Counted from the stretch's first letter, positions 28,128 through 37,228 are shown. The stretch: 64,000 nt of DNA from Syntrophaceae bacterium UBA5744 (GCA_002419215.1 DIFQ01000139.1:227-64226); one strand, 5' to 3'. A program made the numbers and translations. The notes: generated from the sequence alone by a model not told the origin.

Positions 28128-28586
28128 ATGAGCACGCTGTATTTCGATGACTTCAAGGTCGGCGACCGCTTCGAGTCGCCGGGCATGACGGTGACGGAGG
28201 GCCAGATCATCGACTTCGCCATGCATTTCGACCCGCAGGTCTTCCATGTCGATGCCGAGGCTGCGAGGGCGACCCCGTACGGGGGGCTCATCGCGAGCGG
28301 TATCCACACCATCGCCCTCACGTTCCGCCTCTTTCTGATGACGGGCGCCCTCAACTCCGAAAACAGCCTGGGCTCACCGGGGTTCGACGATCTGAAGTGG
28401 CTCAAGCCCGTCCGCCCCGGCGACACGCTGCGAGCCGCAGGCGAAGTCCTGGAACTCAGGCCCTCGAAAGCCGGCGACCGGGGCATCGTGAGGCTCCGTT
28501 ACTCCACGTACAACCAGAAGGGCGAGACGGTCTTTACGGTGATCGGCAACCAGATCGTCCGCCGCCGGCCGCCGGGCAAGGAGTAG
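28128..28586 (+). CDS. MaoC/hot-dog fold dehydratase family protein
   Basis: The 152-residue protein has the R-specific enoyl-CoA hydratase (MaoC-like) pattern: YFDDFKVGDRFESPGMTVTE at the start, then FAMHFDPQVFHVDAEAA (the D...H catalytic pair near residues 35-41) and PYGGLIASGIHTIAL. Such enzymes hydrate or dehydrate acyl-CoA or acyl-ACP esters. AAGGAGGGA lies 7 nt before the ATG; the longer frame upstream runs through repeat DNA. It is 10 nt upstream of the BASS transporter gene and probably co-transcribed with it. Confidence 0.88.
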   Translation: MSTLYFDDFKVGDRFESPGMTVTEGQIIDFAMHFDPQVFHVDAEAARATPYGGLIASGIHTIALTFRLFLMTGALNSENSLGSPGFDDLKWLKPVRPGDTLRAAGEVLELRPSKAGDRGIVRLRYSTYNQKGETVFTVIGNQIVRRRPPGKE

Positions 28587-28596
28587 ACAATCCGCC

Positions 28597-29520
28597 ATGA
28601 CGTTCCCGTTCCGCCCGAGGGATGTCATCCTGCTTGCCGTCGTGTTCTCGTCTATGGCGGCTGGCATCTGCTGCCCGCAGGTCTTCGCCTTCCTGCAGCC
28701 TTACCCCCTTCTCTGCCTCATGATTCTCTTCTTCATGAGCTTTCTCTCCATCCGGCTCGAGGAGGTCTGGGAGGCCCTGCGCCGGGCAAGCCTGTCGATC
28801 CTTTCCCTTGTCGTGCTGAAAATGGCGATCCTGCCCGTGATCCTTTACGGGTTGTTTCGGTTCGTCATGCCCGAGTATGCCGTTGCGGCGCTCCTGCTGA
28901 CGGCCGTGTCCACGGGCGTCGTGGCGCCCTTCATGTCGAACCTCGTGGGCGGCAACAGCGCCCGGGTCCTTGTCGTCACGGTCATCACCTCGGTCCTGGT
29001 GCCTTTCAGCCTCCCGGCCGTCGTGGAACTCGTTCTCTCGCAGAGCGTGAACCTGTCCTTCTGGGACATGCTCCGGGTGCTGGCCCTGGCCATCTTCGTT
29101 CCCATCGCCGCCGTGCAGATCCTGAGGCGGCTTGCGCCGCATCTGCTCGATGCTGCGAACCGCCGCGCCTACCCGGTGAATCTCGTCATGTTCGCACTCA
29201 TCAACCTCGGCGTCTTCTCGAAGTACGCCGAAATTTTCTACAGCGAACCCACGCTGATCGCCGAGGCTTGCCTCGTGTGCATCGTCCTGTCGGTGATATA
29301 CGCCGTCGCCGGCATCCTGTTCTTTCGCCTCAGTTCCGTGGAGGATCGCCTGGCGGGCGCCGTCATGATCGCCCACATGAACAACGTGCTCATGATCGTC
29401 TTTTCGGCGCAGTTCTTCGGGCCCCGGGAGACGATGACTGCAGCCATGTACCTGTTGCCCTTCTTCGGGCTTGTCCTGCCTCTGCGGTATTACGGTGGCC
29501 GCGCAAGCGCCGACAGGTGA
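28597..29520 (+). CDS. Bile acid:sodium symporter (BASS) family transporter
   Basis: The 307-residue inner-membrane protein has about nine to ten hydrophobic helices. It shows the BASS family arrangement, including STGVVAPFMSNLVGGNSARV (crossover-helix region near 107-126), FALINLGVFSKY and AGAVMIAHMNNVLMIVFSAQ. Members import organic anions with sodium; substrate cannot be inferred. It follows the MaoC gene closely. Confidence 0.8.
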   Translation: MTFPFRPRDVILLAVVFSSMAAGICCPQVFAFLQPYPLLCLMILFFMSFLSIRLEEVWEALRRASLSILSLVVLKMAILPVILYGLFRFVMPEYAVAALLLTAVSTGVVAPFMSNLVGGNSARVLVVTVITSVLVPFSLPAVVELVLSQSVNLSFWDMLRVLALAIFVPIAAVQILRRLAPHLLDAANRRAYPVNLVMFALINLGVFSKYAEIFYSEPTLIAEACLVCIVLSVIYAVAGILFFRLSSVEDRLAGAVMIAHMNNVLMIVFSAQFFGPRETMTAAMYLLPFFGLVLPLRYYGGRASADR

Positions 29521-29568
29521 GTTGCAAGGAAAGATTCGGGGGAAACGACAATCCGGGGTCGGTGTTGA

Positions 29569-30246
29569 TCAGCGGGCGGCCTTTTCCCGGAAGCCTCCCG
29601 CAAAGGTGATGGCGCAGGTGGTCCCGTACGCGGAATGGGGACCGCAGTCGACGCCCATCACGTGGAATGCCGCATTGAAGAGGTTTGTCCGGTGCCCGCG
29701 GCCGGGCACGCCGTCATCGACGATGAAGGCGGCCACCACGTCCCGCGCCGTCCGCTGCCCGTAGGCGACGTTCTCGCCGATGACGGAATCCCATTGGCCA
29801 TGGCGCTCGATCCTCTCGGAGGGCGTGCTCCCGTCGGGCCCCGTGTGACCGAATCCGCCCGATGCCCCCTGGGGCGCGATAAGGTCCCGCGCGGCAAGCG
29901 ACAGGCCCCGTGAAGCACCGAGGGCTCCCACGGGCCGATGCTTTTCGAGCCAGCGGATCGCCTCGTCCACGGCCGCAAGCCCCTCCTTGGTCCGGACGGT
30001 GACCTCGCCGGGCCGCCTCAGCTGTGTACCCCGGTAGTACTTCCTCTGGCCCTTCAGCCAGGAGGCGTATGCCCCGGGGTTCGTCCTCGCCAGGTTGACC
30101 TCTTCGACGATGCCTTTCTCGAGGGCCGAAAAATCCACATCCCGGGCGGCCTGCGCGGGCTCGATCCACAGAAACGCCGCGGCGGCGCCAAGGCCGAGGC
30201 CGACAAGCCCGAGGAGCGCTCTGCGCAGGGTGATTCGTTCGCGCAT
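29569..30246 (-). CDS. Exported CAP/SCP-domain protein
   Basis: The 225-residue precursor has a signal segment (about 8-32, LLGLVGLGLGAAAAFLW), then a CAP domain (about 42-220). The conserved histidines and glutamates lie in GGFGHTGPDGSTPSERIERH, GENVAYGQ and VPGRGHRTNLFNAAFHVMGV, followed by TCAITFAGGF. Bacterial CAP proteins are secreted; their activities are mostly unknown. It lies 9 nt after the phospholipase gene and is probably co-transcribed. Confidence 0.86.
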   Translation of the reverse strand: MRERITLRRALLGLVGLGLGAAAAFLWIEPAQAARDVDFSALEKGIVEEVNLARTNPGAYASWLKGQRKYYRGTQLRRPGEVTVRTKEGLAAVDEAIRWLEKHRPVGALGASRGLSLAARDLIAPQGASGGFGHTGPDGSTPSERIERHGQWDSVIGENVAYGQRTARDVVAAFIVDDGVPGRGHRTNLFNAAFHVMGVDCGPHSAYGTTCAITFAGGFREKAAR

Positions 30247-30255
30247 GCCGACCCC

Positions 30256-31566
30256 TTACCAGTCCCTGATCATCACGCCCACACCGATGCGGTTCGTGTA
30301 GTGGTTGTAGTCGACGAGGGTCTCGCCGTACCCCGTGAAGTACTGGATGTAACAATTGAGAGGCCCGATGCAGGTAAAATCGAACCCGAGCTGCAGGGTG
30401 CTGCGGTTGTCGTCGTCAAAACGCAGGTTGTTGCGGAACATGAGGCCGAAGTGGTAGTCGATCCCGCATGTCGTTCCACGGTATCCGGCCCAGAGCTCGC
30501 CGTATCCCAGGTAGGCGTCTATGTCGGGGTTGTCGTCGTTCTCGGCGCTTTCGGGCAGCCGGTACCAGGTCTTCAGGACGACGTCGAAAGGTTCCCACTC
30601 GAAGCCGAAGTTCGCCATGAGGCGGTTCCAGCTCCGCGAAAGGGGTTCGCTCTGGCCGTTGGACTGGTGGTTCAGTCCGACCTGGATGAACTGGAGTTTA
30701 AGGGGGTCCCGGCCCAGCCGGACAAGGTCGTCGCCCATCCGGGTGTTGAACAGGACCTCGGGCTCGTAGTTGGTCTCCCGGAAGGGGGCGGAGTTGCTCC
30801 AGTTCCAGAACTGCCATTGCGACAGTTGCGTATAGGCCGCCCAGAGATCCGCCTTCTTCTTGATGAACGGGATCGGGATGTCCTCCAGGAGCTTCATTTT
30901 CAGGCTGACCTGAAACTTGGACTCGGCGTCCTGCAGCTCCGTGCCCGGGTTGACCGATTCGTAGGGCTCCTTGTCCAGGGCGCCATTGTAGGTGTAGATC
31001 AGAAAGTAATTCTCCCGGTGGGCACGGATGGCCCACCGTCCAGCCTTTTCACGGCTTTCATCGTCGAGCAGCCATGCCTTCGACATATAGCTCGACTTGC
31101 TCGGCGGCTTCGGGTTGAGGCCTGCCATTCTGTCGTACTCGTAGAGACGCTCCGAATCGTCGCAGATTTTTTTGCAGGCGTCGACGCCGTCGGCCTTTTT
31201 CGCCGGCGATTCCCCTGTTTCCCAGACACAGTCCGTCAGGCATCTCCACCAGCTGTAGTTTGCTACTTCGTCATAGCAGCGAAGCCGGTCGGCGGAATAG
31301 AAGGAATCTTTGCATTTGGCTAGCCCCCCGGCCGCCGCCGGGGCCGCGGATTGTGCATCGGGTTTCGTGACCGGCGCCGAAACGGGGGCGGGAGAGGGGG
31401 CCGAAGCTTTTAGTCTCCGCTCGGCTATCCCGTCGTAACACTTGAGCCGGTCTTCTTGTCCGAGCTTGAAACATGCATCGTAATCTTCAATCGTATCGGC
31501 CGCATAGCCCTGCGACCCCAGGAGGCTGACAAGCAGAAAACACGCAAGCAGCAGCGCACGCATCAT
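30256..31566 (-). CDS. pldA: Outer membrane phospholipase A with N-terminal Cys-pair repeats
   Basis: OMPLA hydrolyses phospholipids in the outer leaflet of the outer membrane. The 436-residue precursor has a signal peptide (1-22) and a C-terminal 12-strand barrel (about 165-436). The active-site His and Ser are in GLNHQSNGQS, with the polar partner in RSWNRLMANFGFEW. Before the barrel, residues about 28-145 carry three cysteine-containing repeats (ACFKLGQEDRLKCYD, KCKDSFYSADRLRCYD, and a longer CLTDC...CKKIC...RLYEYD), probably disulphide-bonded. GGAGGGTC precedes the tandem ATGs. The CAP-domain gene follows after 9 nt. Confidence 0.9.
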   Translation of the reverse strand: MMRALLLACFLLVSLLGSQGYAADTIEDYDACFKLGQEDRLKCYDGIAERRLKASAPSPAPVSAPVTKPDAQSAAPAAAGGLAKCKDSFYSADRLRCYDEVANYSWWRCLTDCVWETGESPAKKADGVDACKKICDDSERLYEYDRMAGLNPKPPSKSSYMSKAWLLDDESREKAGRWAIRAHRENYFLIYTYNGALDKEPYESVNPGTELQDAESKFQVSLKMKLLEDIPIPFIKKKADLWAAYTQLSQWQFWNWSNSAPFRETNYEPEVLFNTRMGDDLVRLGRDPLKLQFIQVGLNHQSNGQSEPLSRSWNRLMANFGFEWEPFDVVLKTWYRLPESAENDDNPDIDAYLGYGELWAGYRGTTCGIDYHFGLMFRNNLRFDDDNRSTLQLGFDFTCIGPLNCYIQYFTGYGETLVDYNHYTNRIGVGVMIRDW

Positions 31567-31654
31567 GACCCTCCCCCTTTTATCCGGGTAAACGATTACC
31601 CGGAATGCTCCTGTGCCCGATGGCCATGCTCGAGCCTGACGACGGGTTTATCCT

Positions 31655-32554
31655 TCAGGACTGCAGGTTCTTCTCGAGGAACTTCATCATCTGTCTGAAG
31701 ACCCCCTCGAGGATGTCCGCCGAGATGAAGTAGTCCGGGCACTCCTGGTAGAACAGGACGTTCATGGCCTTCGCGGCCTCGTCGACGTTTCCCTTCTCCT
31801 TGAGAATCCCCTCCATCACGGCGCGCAGTTTCTTCCCTTCGCGGAATGTCAGGTCGATGAAGCCCCGGGCGTCCTCGCCCGTGACGTAGCCGTAGTGGTC
31901 GGCGCAGAGATAGTCCACGGCGAGGGGCTTCATTCTTTCGAGGCTCTCCATGTACTGGGTGAAGTTGGTGTTCGCCGAGGCGAAGGAGCCGTCCCGGTAA
32001 GGGATGCCGCCTCCGTCGGAGGCGAAGAGAGCCTTGCGATCGGGCTCGTAGGCCGTGATCGAGCAGTTCGTGTGCCCGGGCGTGTACAGGACGTTCAGGG
32101 TCGTTCCGCCCATATCGATCCGGTCCCCTTCGGCCACGGTTTTTCCCGTGATGTCGTCGCGCCAGGCGTAGTCGAAACCCTCGAGTGCCGCCCCGAGCCC
32201 CATCTTGTCCGCCACGATTTTGCTGAATTGATTGGCAATGTCGATGGCCTTCTGCATCTGGAGAATCCTCCAGGTCTCCGACGAGCCGCAGACCTCGATG
32301 GCCGGCCAGTTGCGCTTGAAGTGGGGGATGACCCCGATGTGGTCGAAGTGAGAGTGCAGGATCAGGATCTTCGTGATCTTTGCCGGTTCGATCCCGAATT
32401 CCTTCATCTGCTCGAGAACGTCGGGGAGGATGTGCGCAAGCCCCCCGTTGATCAGGATCGATCCGTTTCTGCCCTCGAGGAGGTAAATCCCCGACTCCTC
32501 GCGGCCCAGGTACCACAGATTGTCCGTGATCTTTCCCGCCGTGCGATGCCTCAT
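31655..32554 (-). CDS. Metallo-beta-lactamase fold hydrolase
   Basis: The 299-residue cytoplasmic protein has the MBL metal-binding motif HSHFDHIG (near residues 67-74), a later GHTNCS segment, and the region DHYGYVTGED. It belongs to the broad hydrolase group that includes glyoxalase II-like and lactonase-like enzymes; the substrate is unknown. The C-terminal helical domain (about 215-299) is longer than in glyoxalase II. GGAGGGT lies before the ATG. It is a single gene flanked by octad repeats. Confidence 0.85.
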   Translation of the reverse strand: MRHRTAGKITDNLWYLGREESGIYLLEGRNGSILINGGLAHILPDVLEQMKEFGIEPAKITKILILHSHFDHIGVIPHFKRNWPAIEVCGSSETWRILQMQKAIDIANQFSKIVADKMGLGAALEGFDYAWRDDITGKTVAEGDRIDMGGTTLNVLYTPGHTNCSITAYEPDRKALFASDGGGIPYRDGSFASANTNFTQYMESLERMKPLAVDYLCADHYGYVTGEDARGFIDLTFREGKKLRAVMEGILKEKGNVDEAAKAMNVLFYQECPDYFISADILEGVFRQMMKFLEKNLQS

Positions 32555-32578
32555 GGATAGACCCTCCTTGAAAAGATG

Positions 32579-32610
32579 GAAGTCAGGAAGTTAAGAAGCC
32601 AGGAAGATCG
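32579..32610. repeat. Octad array (single arm), GAAGNNNN family
   Basis: There are exactly four units: GAAGTCAG, GAAGTTAA, GAAGCCAG and GAAGATCG. It lies 25 nt upstream of the MBL start codon. Confidence 0.75.
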
Positions 32611-32810
32611 GAACCGGCCATCGCACGCACTGTCTCGAGTGAACGAGCGGATCTTGATGACCTCGAACTCTTGACCCCTTGATGTACCACGCCCCAAACT
32701 CCTATATCCAACAGACAGGGGATTCGCAAGAGGAAAGGCGAACGGGTATCGACAGGTCTTCTCGTGGGGGTATCCGTTGAAATCCGGGTATCGGGAGCCC
32801 TGTTGATTAC

Positions 32811-32903
32811 GAAGGGAGGAAGTCAGGAAGAGCAGAAGAGCGGAGCAGATATCGTTCTCTCCTGTTTTATCCGCTCTTCCTCACTTCTGATCTTCCGATC
32901 TTC
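32811..32903. repeat. Octad palindromic element, GAAGNNNN family
   Basis: The left arm, 32811-32842, has GAAGGGAG, GAAGTCAG, GAAGAGCA and GAAGAGCG. The right arm, 32872-32903, has CGCTCTTC, CTCACTTC, TGATCTTC and CGATCTTC. Both arms are 32 nt with a 29-nt spacer. Confidence 0.88.
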
Positions 32904-32966
32904 GCCGGCTTTATGGCGAAAGATGAACACAGGGCGTTCAGCGGGAAGCACTCCGGGCCGATTACG

Positions 32967-33251
32967 TCATCGTTTCCGGTCCTGGTAGTGGGTGGGGATG
33001 CTGACTTCGTCGGGGTTGAGGTTGCCCAGCAGTTCATTGGCGATGATCTGTTCGCGCAGCGAGCGGATCTTCTGCTCGTAAAGGGGGAGGGTATTTTTTA
33101 ACCGGTCCCGCTGTTCCGGCCTCAGAGCGGCCGATTTGAGGGCCTTGACGATCTGCTCCCGGGTGATGCCGAGACGCGCAAGCTCATCCTGTTTCTCCCG
33201 AAGCTCATCGGGGCTCAGGGCATATTTTGAAAAGTCGCGCTGCGTCTCCAC
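32967..33251 (-). CDS. Small helical protein of unknown function
   Basis: The 94-residue protein is charged and almost wholly helical. It contains QDELARLGITREQIVKALKS and a segment of Arg/Glu-rich heptads (about 45-75) that could form a coiled coil. The start is a GTG with GGAGG 7 nt upstream, which supports expression. I do not recognise a family; the LARLGITREQIVKA part slightly resembles a DNA-binding helix pair. It stands alone between a repeat-filled gap and a terminator. Confidence 0.6.
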   Translation of the reverse strand: METQRDFSKYALSPDELREKQDELARLGITREQIVKALKSAALRPEQRDRLKNTLPLYEQKIRSLREQIIANELLGNLNPDEVSIPTHYQDRKR

Positions 33252-33353
33252 GGTGCCGCCTCCGCTCGATATGGGGACAACGATTTCACGGGATGCGGCC
33301 TGACCGGCTGCACCTTTCCTGTCTATCGGCTCAACAACCCCGACGCTTTAATG

Positions 33354-33392
33354 AAAAAAGCAGCCGGATCGGGGGTTTTCCGATCCGGCTGC
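33354..33392 (-). terminator. Strong intrinsic terminator for the papain-like protease gene
   Basis: The perfect 13-bp stem GCAGCCGGATCGG (33360-33372) / CCGATCCGGCTGC (33380-33392) is followed on the minus strand by six T residues (A6 at 33354-33359). Confidence 0.88.
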
Positions 33393-33462
33393 CGGAGTGG
33401 CTCCATTTGTCGTCACATCGGCAACGAAATCAGCGTCTCTTGGAAATTACGACCCTGATCTT

Positions 33463-33500
33463 CCTCTCCCTTGAGGGGAGAGGATTGAGGTGAGGGTGAT
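33463..33500. repeat. CTCTCCC-type short inverted repeat
   Basis: CTTCCTCTCCCTTGAGGGGA then GAGG, followed by TGAGGGTGA. The same sequence family occurs at 37229-37355 and 49085-49170. Confidence 0.55.
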
Positions 33501-33569
33501 TGCTCCCCTTCCTCCTCGTACGTCCTCGCCCGGAAGCCTCTACTGCGAGCGGGATGCCTTACAACGAAC

Positions 33570-34835
33570 TCAGCGTTTCTTCCCCTTCTCGATGATGGAG
33601 ACGGATCCCGCCGCCGAGGAGGTCCCCGTTGCGTTAATGTCGATCGATGTCGTTCTCATGCTGGTAGTCGTATTGGGGGCCACGGTGTAGGAGACGGTCC
33701 CGCTTCCCGTCATCGAGGTGCCCGACTTGAAGCCTATCCAGTCGACGCTTTTCGTTGCCGTCCAGGCGCAACCGGTGCCCGTTGTCACGCTGATGTTCCC
33801 CTTGCCCCCCTTGTCCGTGAACGTCTTCGAGGAGGGCGTGACGGTGAACGTGCAGGACGTCGGTTGCGGAGCCGGCTCAGGAGGCGGGGGCTGGGGGGCG
33901 GCGCCGTTGTAGGCAATGGTGAACTCGCCGAAATAGACGGGGTTTCCAACCGCCGAATAGGCGATCCGGAAATATCCCGCCTCGCCCCAGCCGGTTCCCC
34001 AGCTGTTCTTCCCCTTGAAACACTGCAACGCGTCGTCGTAGCCCACGATGAGGATGGCATGCCCGCCCTGGTAGGTGCCGGAGGCGTAGGAGTAGATCCC
34101 GGCGCGGTAGCTGAAGAAATCCGCGTAGACGTCCATTGTCGTCACCAGCGGGCCGTAGGTTACCAGGGCATTCTTGAGGGCCTCCACGCTGACCGAGGTC
34201 GTCGCCACGTAGGCCCAGCTCTGGATGCGCCAGGTGTCGCTCTGGTAGGTGTAGCAGGCCGACGTGCAGAGATTGTTCGTTGCCGTGTAGGGGAAACAGC
34301 CCTCGAGCGGCAATCCATTGTCCCGGATGTAGTTGGAGGCCGATCCGATCGAGCCGCCGCCGCAGTTCCCGGCGCCGCTGCACGAGACGAGGACCTGCTC
34401 CGAGAGGTCGATGTCCTGCCCAGCGAGGTTGTTCTTGATCAGCGCGTAGGACTCGAGCGCCCCTGCCGACGCAAAAGCCCAGCAACTCCCGCAGCTTGAC
34501 TGGTTGCGAACCGGCGTGACGTATTTTTTCATCGGGTCGGCCCAGTCGAAATACGTGTAGGCCGCCGCGGCGCCGCCCGAGCCGGTAGAGTCCGCGGTCA
34601 GGACCGGCTCCTTTCCCGTAAGTCTCGGTTTGACATGTCCCAGGCGGCACTTTCGCTCATGATCCGGCAGCGCGGACATCGAGGTCTCACCGGCTTCCCA
34701 GTGGGCTCCCTTTTCCTGGATAGCTGCACGAATGTGCTCGATATCATTGGCGAAAGCCGTGGAAGCGGCAAAAACGGCAGACAGCAGAATGACGAGTACG
34801 GCAAGGATTTTATTCCCAAATAGACCCTTTTTCAT
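33570..34835 (-). CDS. Secreted papain-family (C1) cysteine protease with C-terminal BACON-like domain
   Basis: The 421-residue precursor has a signal peptide (1-28), a short propeptide (to about 85) and a C1 protease domain (about 90-310). The catalytic cysteine is in NQSSCGSCWAFASAG, the histidine in YQGGHAILIVGYDD and the asparagine in GKNSWGTGWGEAG. A proline-rich linker (PQPPPPEPAPQP) leads to a C-terminal BACON-like all-beta domain (about 332-415). The MKKGLFGNKILAVL start follows GGGGGT; the frame is open for 120 codons further upstream without a signal peptide. The gene is divergent from the acyl-CoA synthetase gene. Confidence 0.9.
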   Translation of the reverse strand: MKKGLFGNKILAVLVILLSAVFAASTAFANDIEHIRAAIQEKGAHWEAGETSMSALPDHERKCRLGHVKPRLTGKEPVLTADSTGSGGAAAAYTYFDWADPMKKYVTPVRNQSSCGSCWAFASAGALESYALIKNNLAGQDIDLSEQVLVSCSGAGNCGGGSIGSASNYIRDNGLPLEGCFPYTATNNLCTSACYTYQSDTWRIQSWAYVATTSVSVEALKNALVTYGPLVTTMDVYADFFSYRAGIYSYASGTYQGGHAILIVGYDDALQCFKGKNSWGTGWGEAGYFRIAYSAVGNPVYFGEFTIAYNGAAPQPPPPEPAPQPTSCTFTVTPSSKTFTDKGGKGNISVTTGTGCAWTATKSVDWIGFKSGTSMTGSGTVSYTVAPNTTTSMRTTSIDINATGTSSAAGSVSIIEKGKKR

Positions 34836-35124
34836 GGCACTGTTAACCCCCGAAGACAGTATTGACGCATGGATGCAAAACATGGACCACTCCGTGGAAC
34901 AGGGAGGGGCCGGGACAAACCGGTACAATCCGGTCAGGGCGGCAAGCGGGAAGGCGATATACTGTTTATCGGTCCTCCGCGGGAAAACTGGATACGCCGA
35001 ATTTCGTATTTTTGCAGGGTCACTTCCCCGTAGAAAATGCACGGGCACTGTGGTAGGATTCACCCGTCCTGTCAGGGGGACCCGCCGTTTTCTTTCACCG
35101 CAACCGCACGACAAAGGAGGACCT

Positions 35125-37158
35125 ATGGAATCGATCCGATCGCTGGATGCCATCTTCAAGCCGGCAAGCGTGGCCCTCATCGGCGCCTCGAGCACGCCCG
35201 GAAAACTCAGTTACGACATCCTCTACAACCTGATCCACGCCGGCTTCCAGGGGCCCATCTATCCCGTCAACCCCAAGGCCGACGAGATCCTGGGGCTCAA
35301 GGCCTACCCGGCAATCGGCGCCACCCCGACGCCCGCGGACATGGCCGTCGTCGTCATCCCGGCCCGGATGGTCGTGGGGGCCATCGAGGAGTGCGGCAAG
35401 GCGGGTGTGAAGTCCGCCGTCATCATCACGGGGGGATTTGCCGAGGCGGGCGCGGATGGGGAGAAGCTCCAGGCCCAGCTGGCGAAGGCGGGCAGGGAGA
35501 ACGGCGTCCGTCTCATCGGGCCCAACTGCCAGGGGGTGAACATCCCCTACAGCAGCCTCTGCGGGTCCTGGCCGCTCATCACCACGCGGGGCCGGATCGC
35601 CTTCGTCTCCCAGAGCGGCACCGTGGGGGCGGCCCTCATCGACTGGGCGAGCGTCGAGCACCTGGGTTTCAGCGGCTTTGTCAGCCTCGGCAACCGGGCC
35701 GACGTGGACGAGTCGGACTGCATCCGCTACTTCAACGACGACCCCAATACAAAGGTGATTGCCTGCTACATCGAGGGCGTGAAACGGCCCGCCGCCTTCA
35801 TCGAGTCGCTTGCGCAGGCGACCAAGCCCGTCGTGATCCTCAAGGCGGGGCGCACGGCGAGAGGGCGGGTGGCGGCCGAAAGCCACACGAAGTCCCTTGC
35901 CGGAAGCGACGAGATGTACCAGGCCATCTTCAAGAAATACGGCGTCGTGCGGGCCGACAACCTGGAGGAACTCTACGACTTTGCCAAGGGCCTTGCCTAC
36001 ATGGACAAGCCGAAAGGGAGGCGACTGCTCATGATCTCGAGCTCCGGCGGCGCCGCGATCCTCGGCATCGACGAGGCCGAAAAGTACGGTCTCGAGGTCC
36101 CCTTCCCGACGGAAGAGCTCAAGGCCCGCCTTCGGGCGTTCCTCCCGTCGCACTGCGGCCTCACGAACCCCATCGACCTGACGGGCGACGCCATCACGGA
36201 CCCCAGCCTCTACTCGAAGACGATCGCTGAGGCGAAGTCCGACTACGACACGAGCGTCGTCATCTTTGGCGACCCCGTCCACGGCGCCTCGGACATCGTC
36301 ACGGGCCGGGGCGAGCTGATCGTCTACTGCGGGGGAGCCGAGGTGGAGCGCGAGGAGGCCCTCAAGATGCACGCAAAGGGAATCCCCGTCTACCCCACCC
36401 CTGAGCGGGGCGTGCGGGCCCTGGCGCAGTTCTTTGCCTACGACGAGGTAGAGCCCGTAAAGGTCGAAGTCCACAGGAAAGACGAAACGCGTGATGAGGG
36501 GCCGAAGCTTCGGCTCATGCCCGGCCCCGCGGCGGTGCGCGTGCTGCGATCGTACCGGATCCCGGCCGTGACGTCGGCCCCCGCGAAAAACGCAGCCGAG
36601 GCGGTAAAGATCGCCAGGCGGTTCGCGCGGCCCGTGGCCCTCAAGGTCTCGTCGCCCGACATCTCCCACAAGACGGACGTGGGGGGCGTGGCGCTCGGCA
36701 TCAATCCCTCCGGGGTCCGGAAGGCCTGGGAGGCCATGATGGCGACCGTCGGCAAGAAGGCCGCTGGCGCCCGGATCGACGGGGTCACGCTCTCGCCCAT
36801 GGCAAAGCCCGGCGGCGTCGAGGTCATCCTCGGCGTGATCCGCGATGAGCAGTACGGGCCTTCGATGATGTTCGGTCTCGGCGGGATCTTCACGGAGATC
36901 TACAAGGACGTGCAGTTCTGCCTGCTTCCGGCGGGACCCGGCGAATTCGAGAAGATGATCCGGGGCATCAAGGGCTACCCTCTGCTGGCCGGAGCCCGCG
37001 GAAAGGCCCCGAAGGACATCGCGGCCCTCATCGACGTGATGCAGAAGCTCTCGAAGCTCGTCGAGGACTACCCCGGGTTCGACCAGATCGATCTCAACCC
37101 GGTCATCGTCTACGAGAAGGGAGTATCCGTCGTGGACTACAGGATCCTGCACAAGTAG
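35125..37158 (+). CDS. ADP-forming acetyl/acyl-CoA synthetase (single-chain alpha-beta fusion)
   Basis: This enzyme interconverts acyl-CoA plus ADP and phosphate with acid plus CoA plus ATP, conserving energy in fermenters and syntrophs. The 677-residue protein starts MESIRSLDAIFKPASVALIG with a CoA-binding domain (about 5-130), then the succinyl-CoA ligase-like domains (about 150-440; the likely phosphorylated histidine H254 is in ESHTKSLAG) and a C-terminal ATP-grasp domain (about 460-677, with ARPVALKVSSPDISHKTDVG). AAAGGAGG lies 6 nt before the ATG; the much longer frame upstream is not needed. Acyl specificity is not predictable. Confidence 0.93.
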   Translation: MESIRSLDAIFKPASVALIGASSTPGKLSYDILYNLIHAGFQGPIYPVNPKADEILGLKAYPAIGATPTPADMAVVVIPARMVVGAIEECGKAGVKSAVIITGGFAEAGADGEKLQAQLAKAGRENGVRLIGPNCQGVNIPYSSLCGSWPLITTRGRIAFVSQSGTVGAALIDWASVEHLGFSGFVSLGNRADVDESDCIRYFNDDPNTKVIACYIEGVKRPAAFIESLAQATKPVVILKAGRTARGRVAAESHTKSLAGSDEMYQAIFKKYGVVRADNLEELYDFAKGLAYMDKPKGRRLLMISSSGGAAILGIDEAEKYGLEVPFPTEELKARLRAFLPSHCGLTNPIDLTGDAITDPSLYSKTIAEAKSDYDTSVVIFGDPVHGASDIVTGRGELIVYCGGAEVEREEALKMHAKGIPVYPTPERGVRALAQFFAYDEVEPVKVEVHRKDETRDEGPKLRLMPGPAAVRVLRSYRIPAVTSAPAKNAAEAVKIARRFARPVALKVSSPDISHKTDVGGVALGINPSGVRKAWEAMMATVGKKAAGARIDGVTLSPMAKPGGVEVILGVIRDEQYGPSMMFGLGGIFTEIYKDVQFCLLPAGPGEFEKMIRGIKGYPLLAGARGKAPKDIAALIDVMQKLSKLVEDYPGFDQIDLNPVIVYEKGVSVVDYRILHK

Positions 37159-37166
37159 GGTCCGTG

Positions 37167-37206
37167 TGTCATTGCGAGTCGAGCCTCGCGAGACGTGGCA
37201 ATCCAC
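37167..37206. repeat. CATTGCGAG-type intergenic repeat
   Basis: GTCATTGCGAGTCGAGCCTC and GCGAGACGTGGCAATCCAC form the typical copy of this dispersed repeat, just after the acyl-CoA synthetase gene. Confidence 0.65.
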
Positions 37207-37228
37207 GATTGAGAGGGTTATCGATGGA

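Larger units (their letters stand above)
32555..32966. other. Intergenic region with octad repeats
   Basis: The 412-nt gap holds a single octad arm (32579-32610), a degenerate heptad-like stretch near 32750-32800 and a full octad palindrome (32811-32903). I see no gene; the 62-74 codon frames here are made of repeats. Confidence 0.6.
33252..33569. other. Intergenic region with terminator and GAGGG-type repeat
   Basis: The gap holds the terminator of the protease gene (33354-33392) and one copy of the CTCTCCC...GGGAGAGG intergenic repeat (33463-33500). No gene is supported. Confidence 0.6.
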
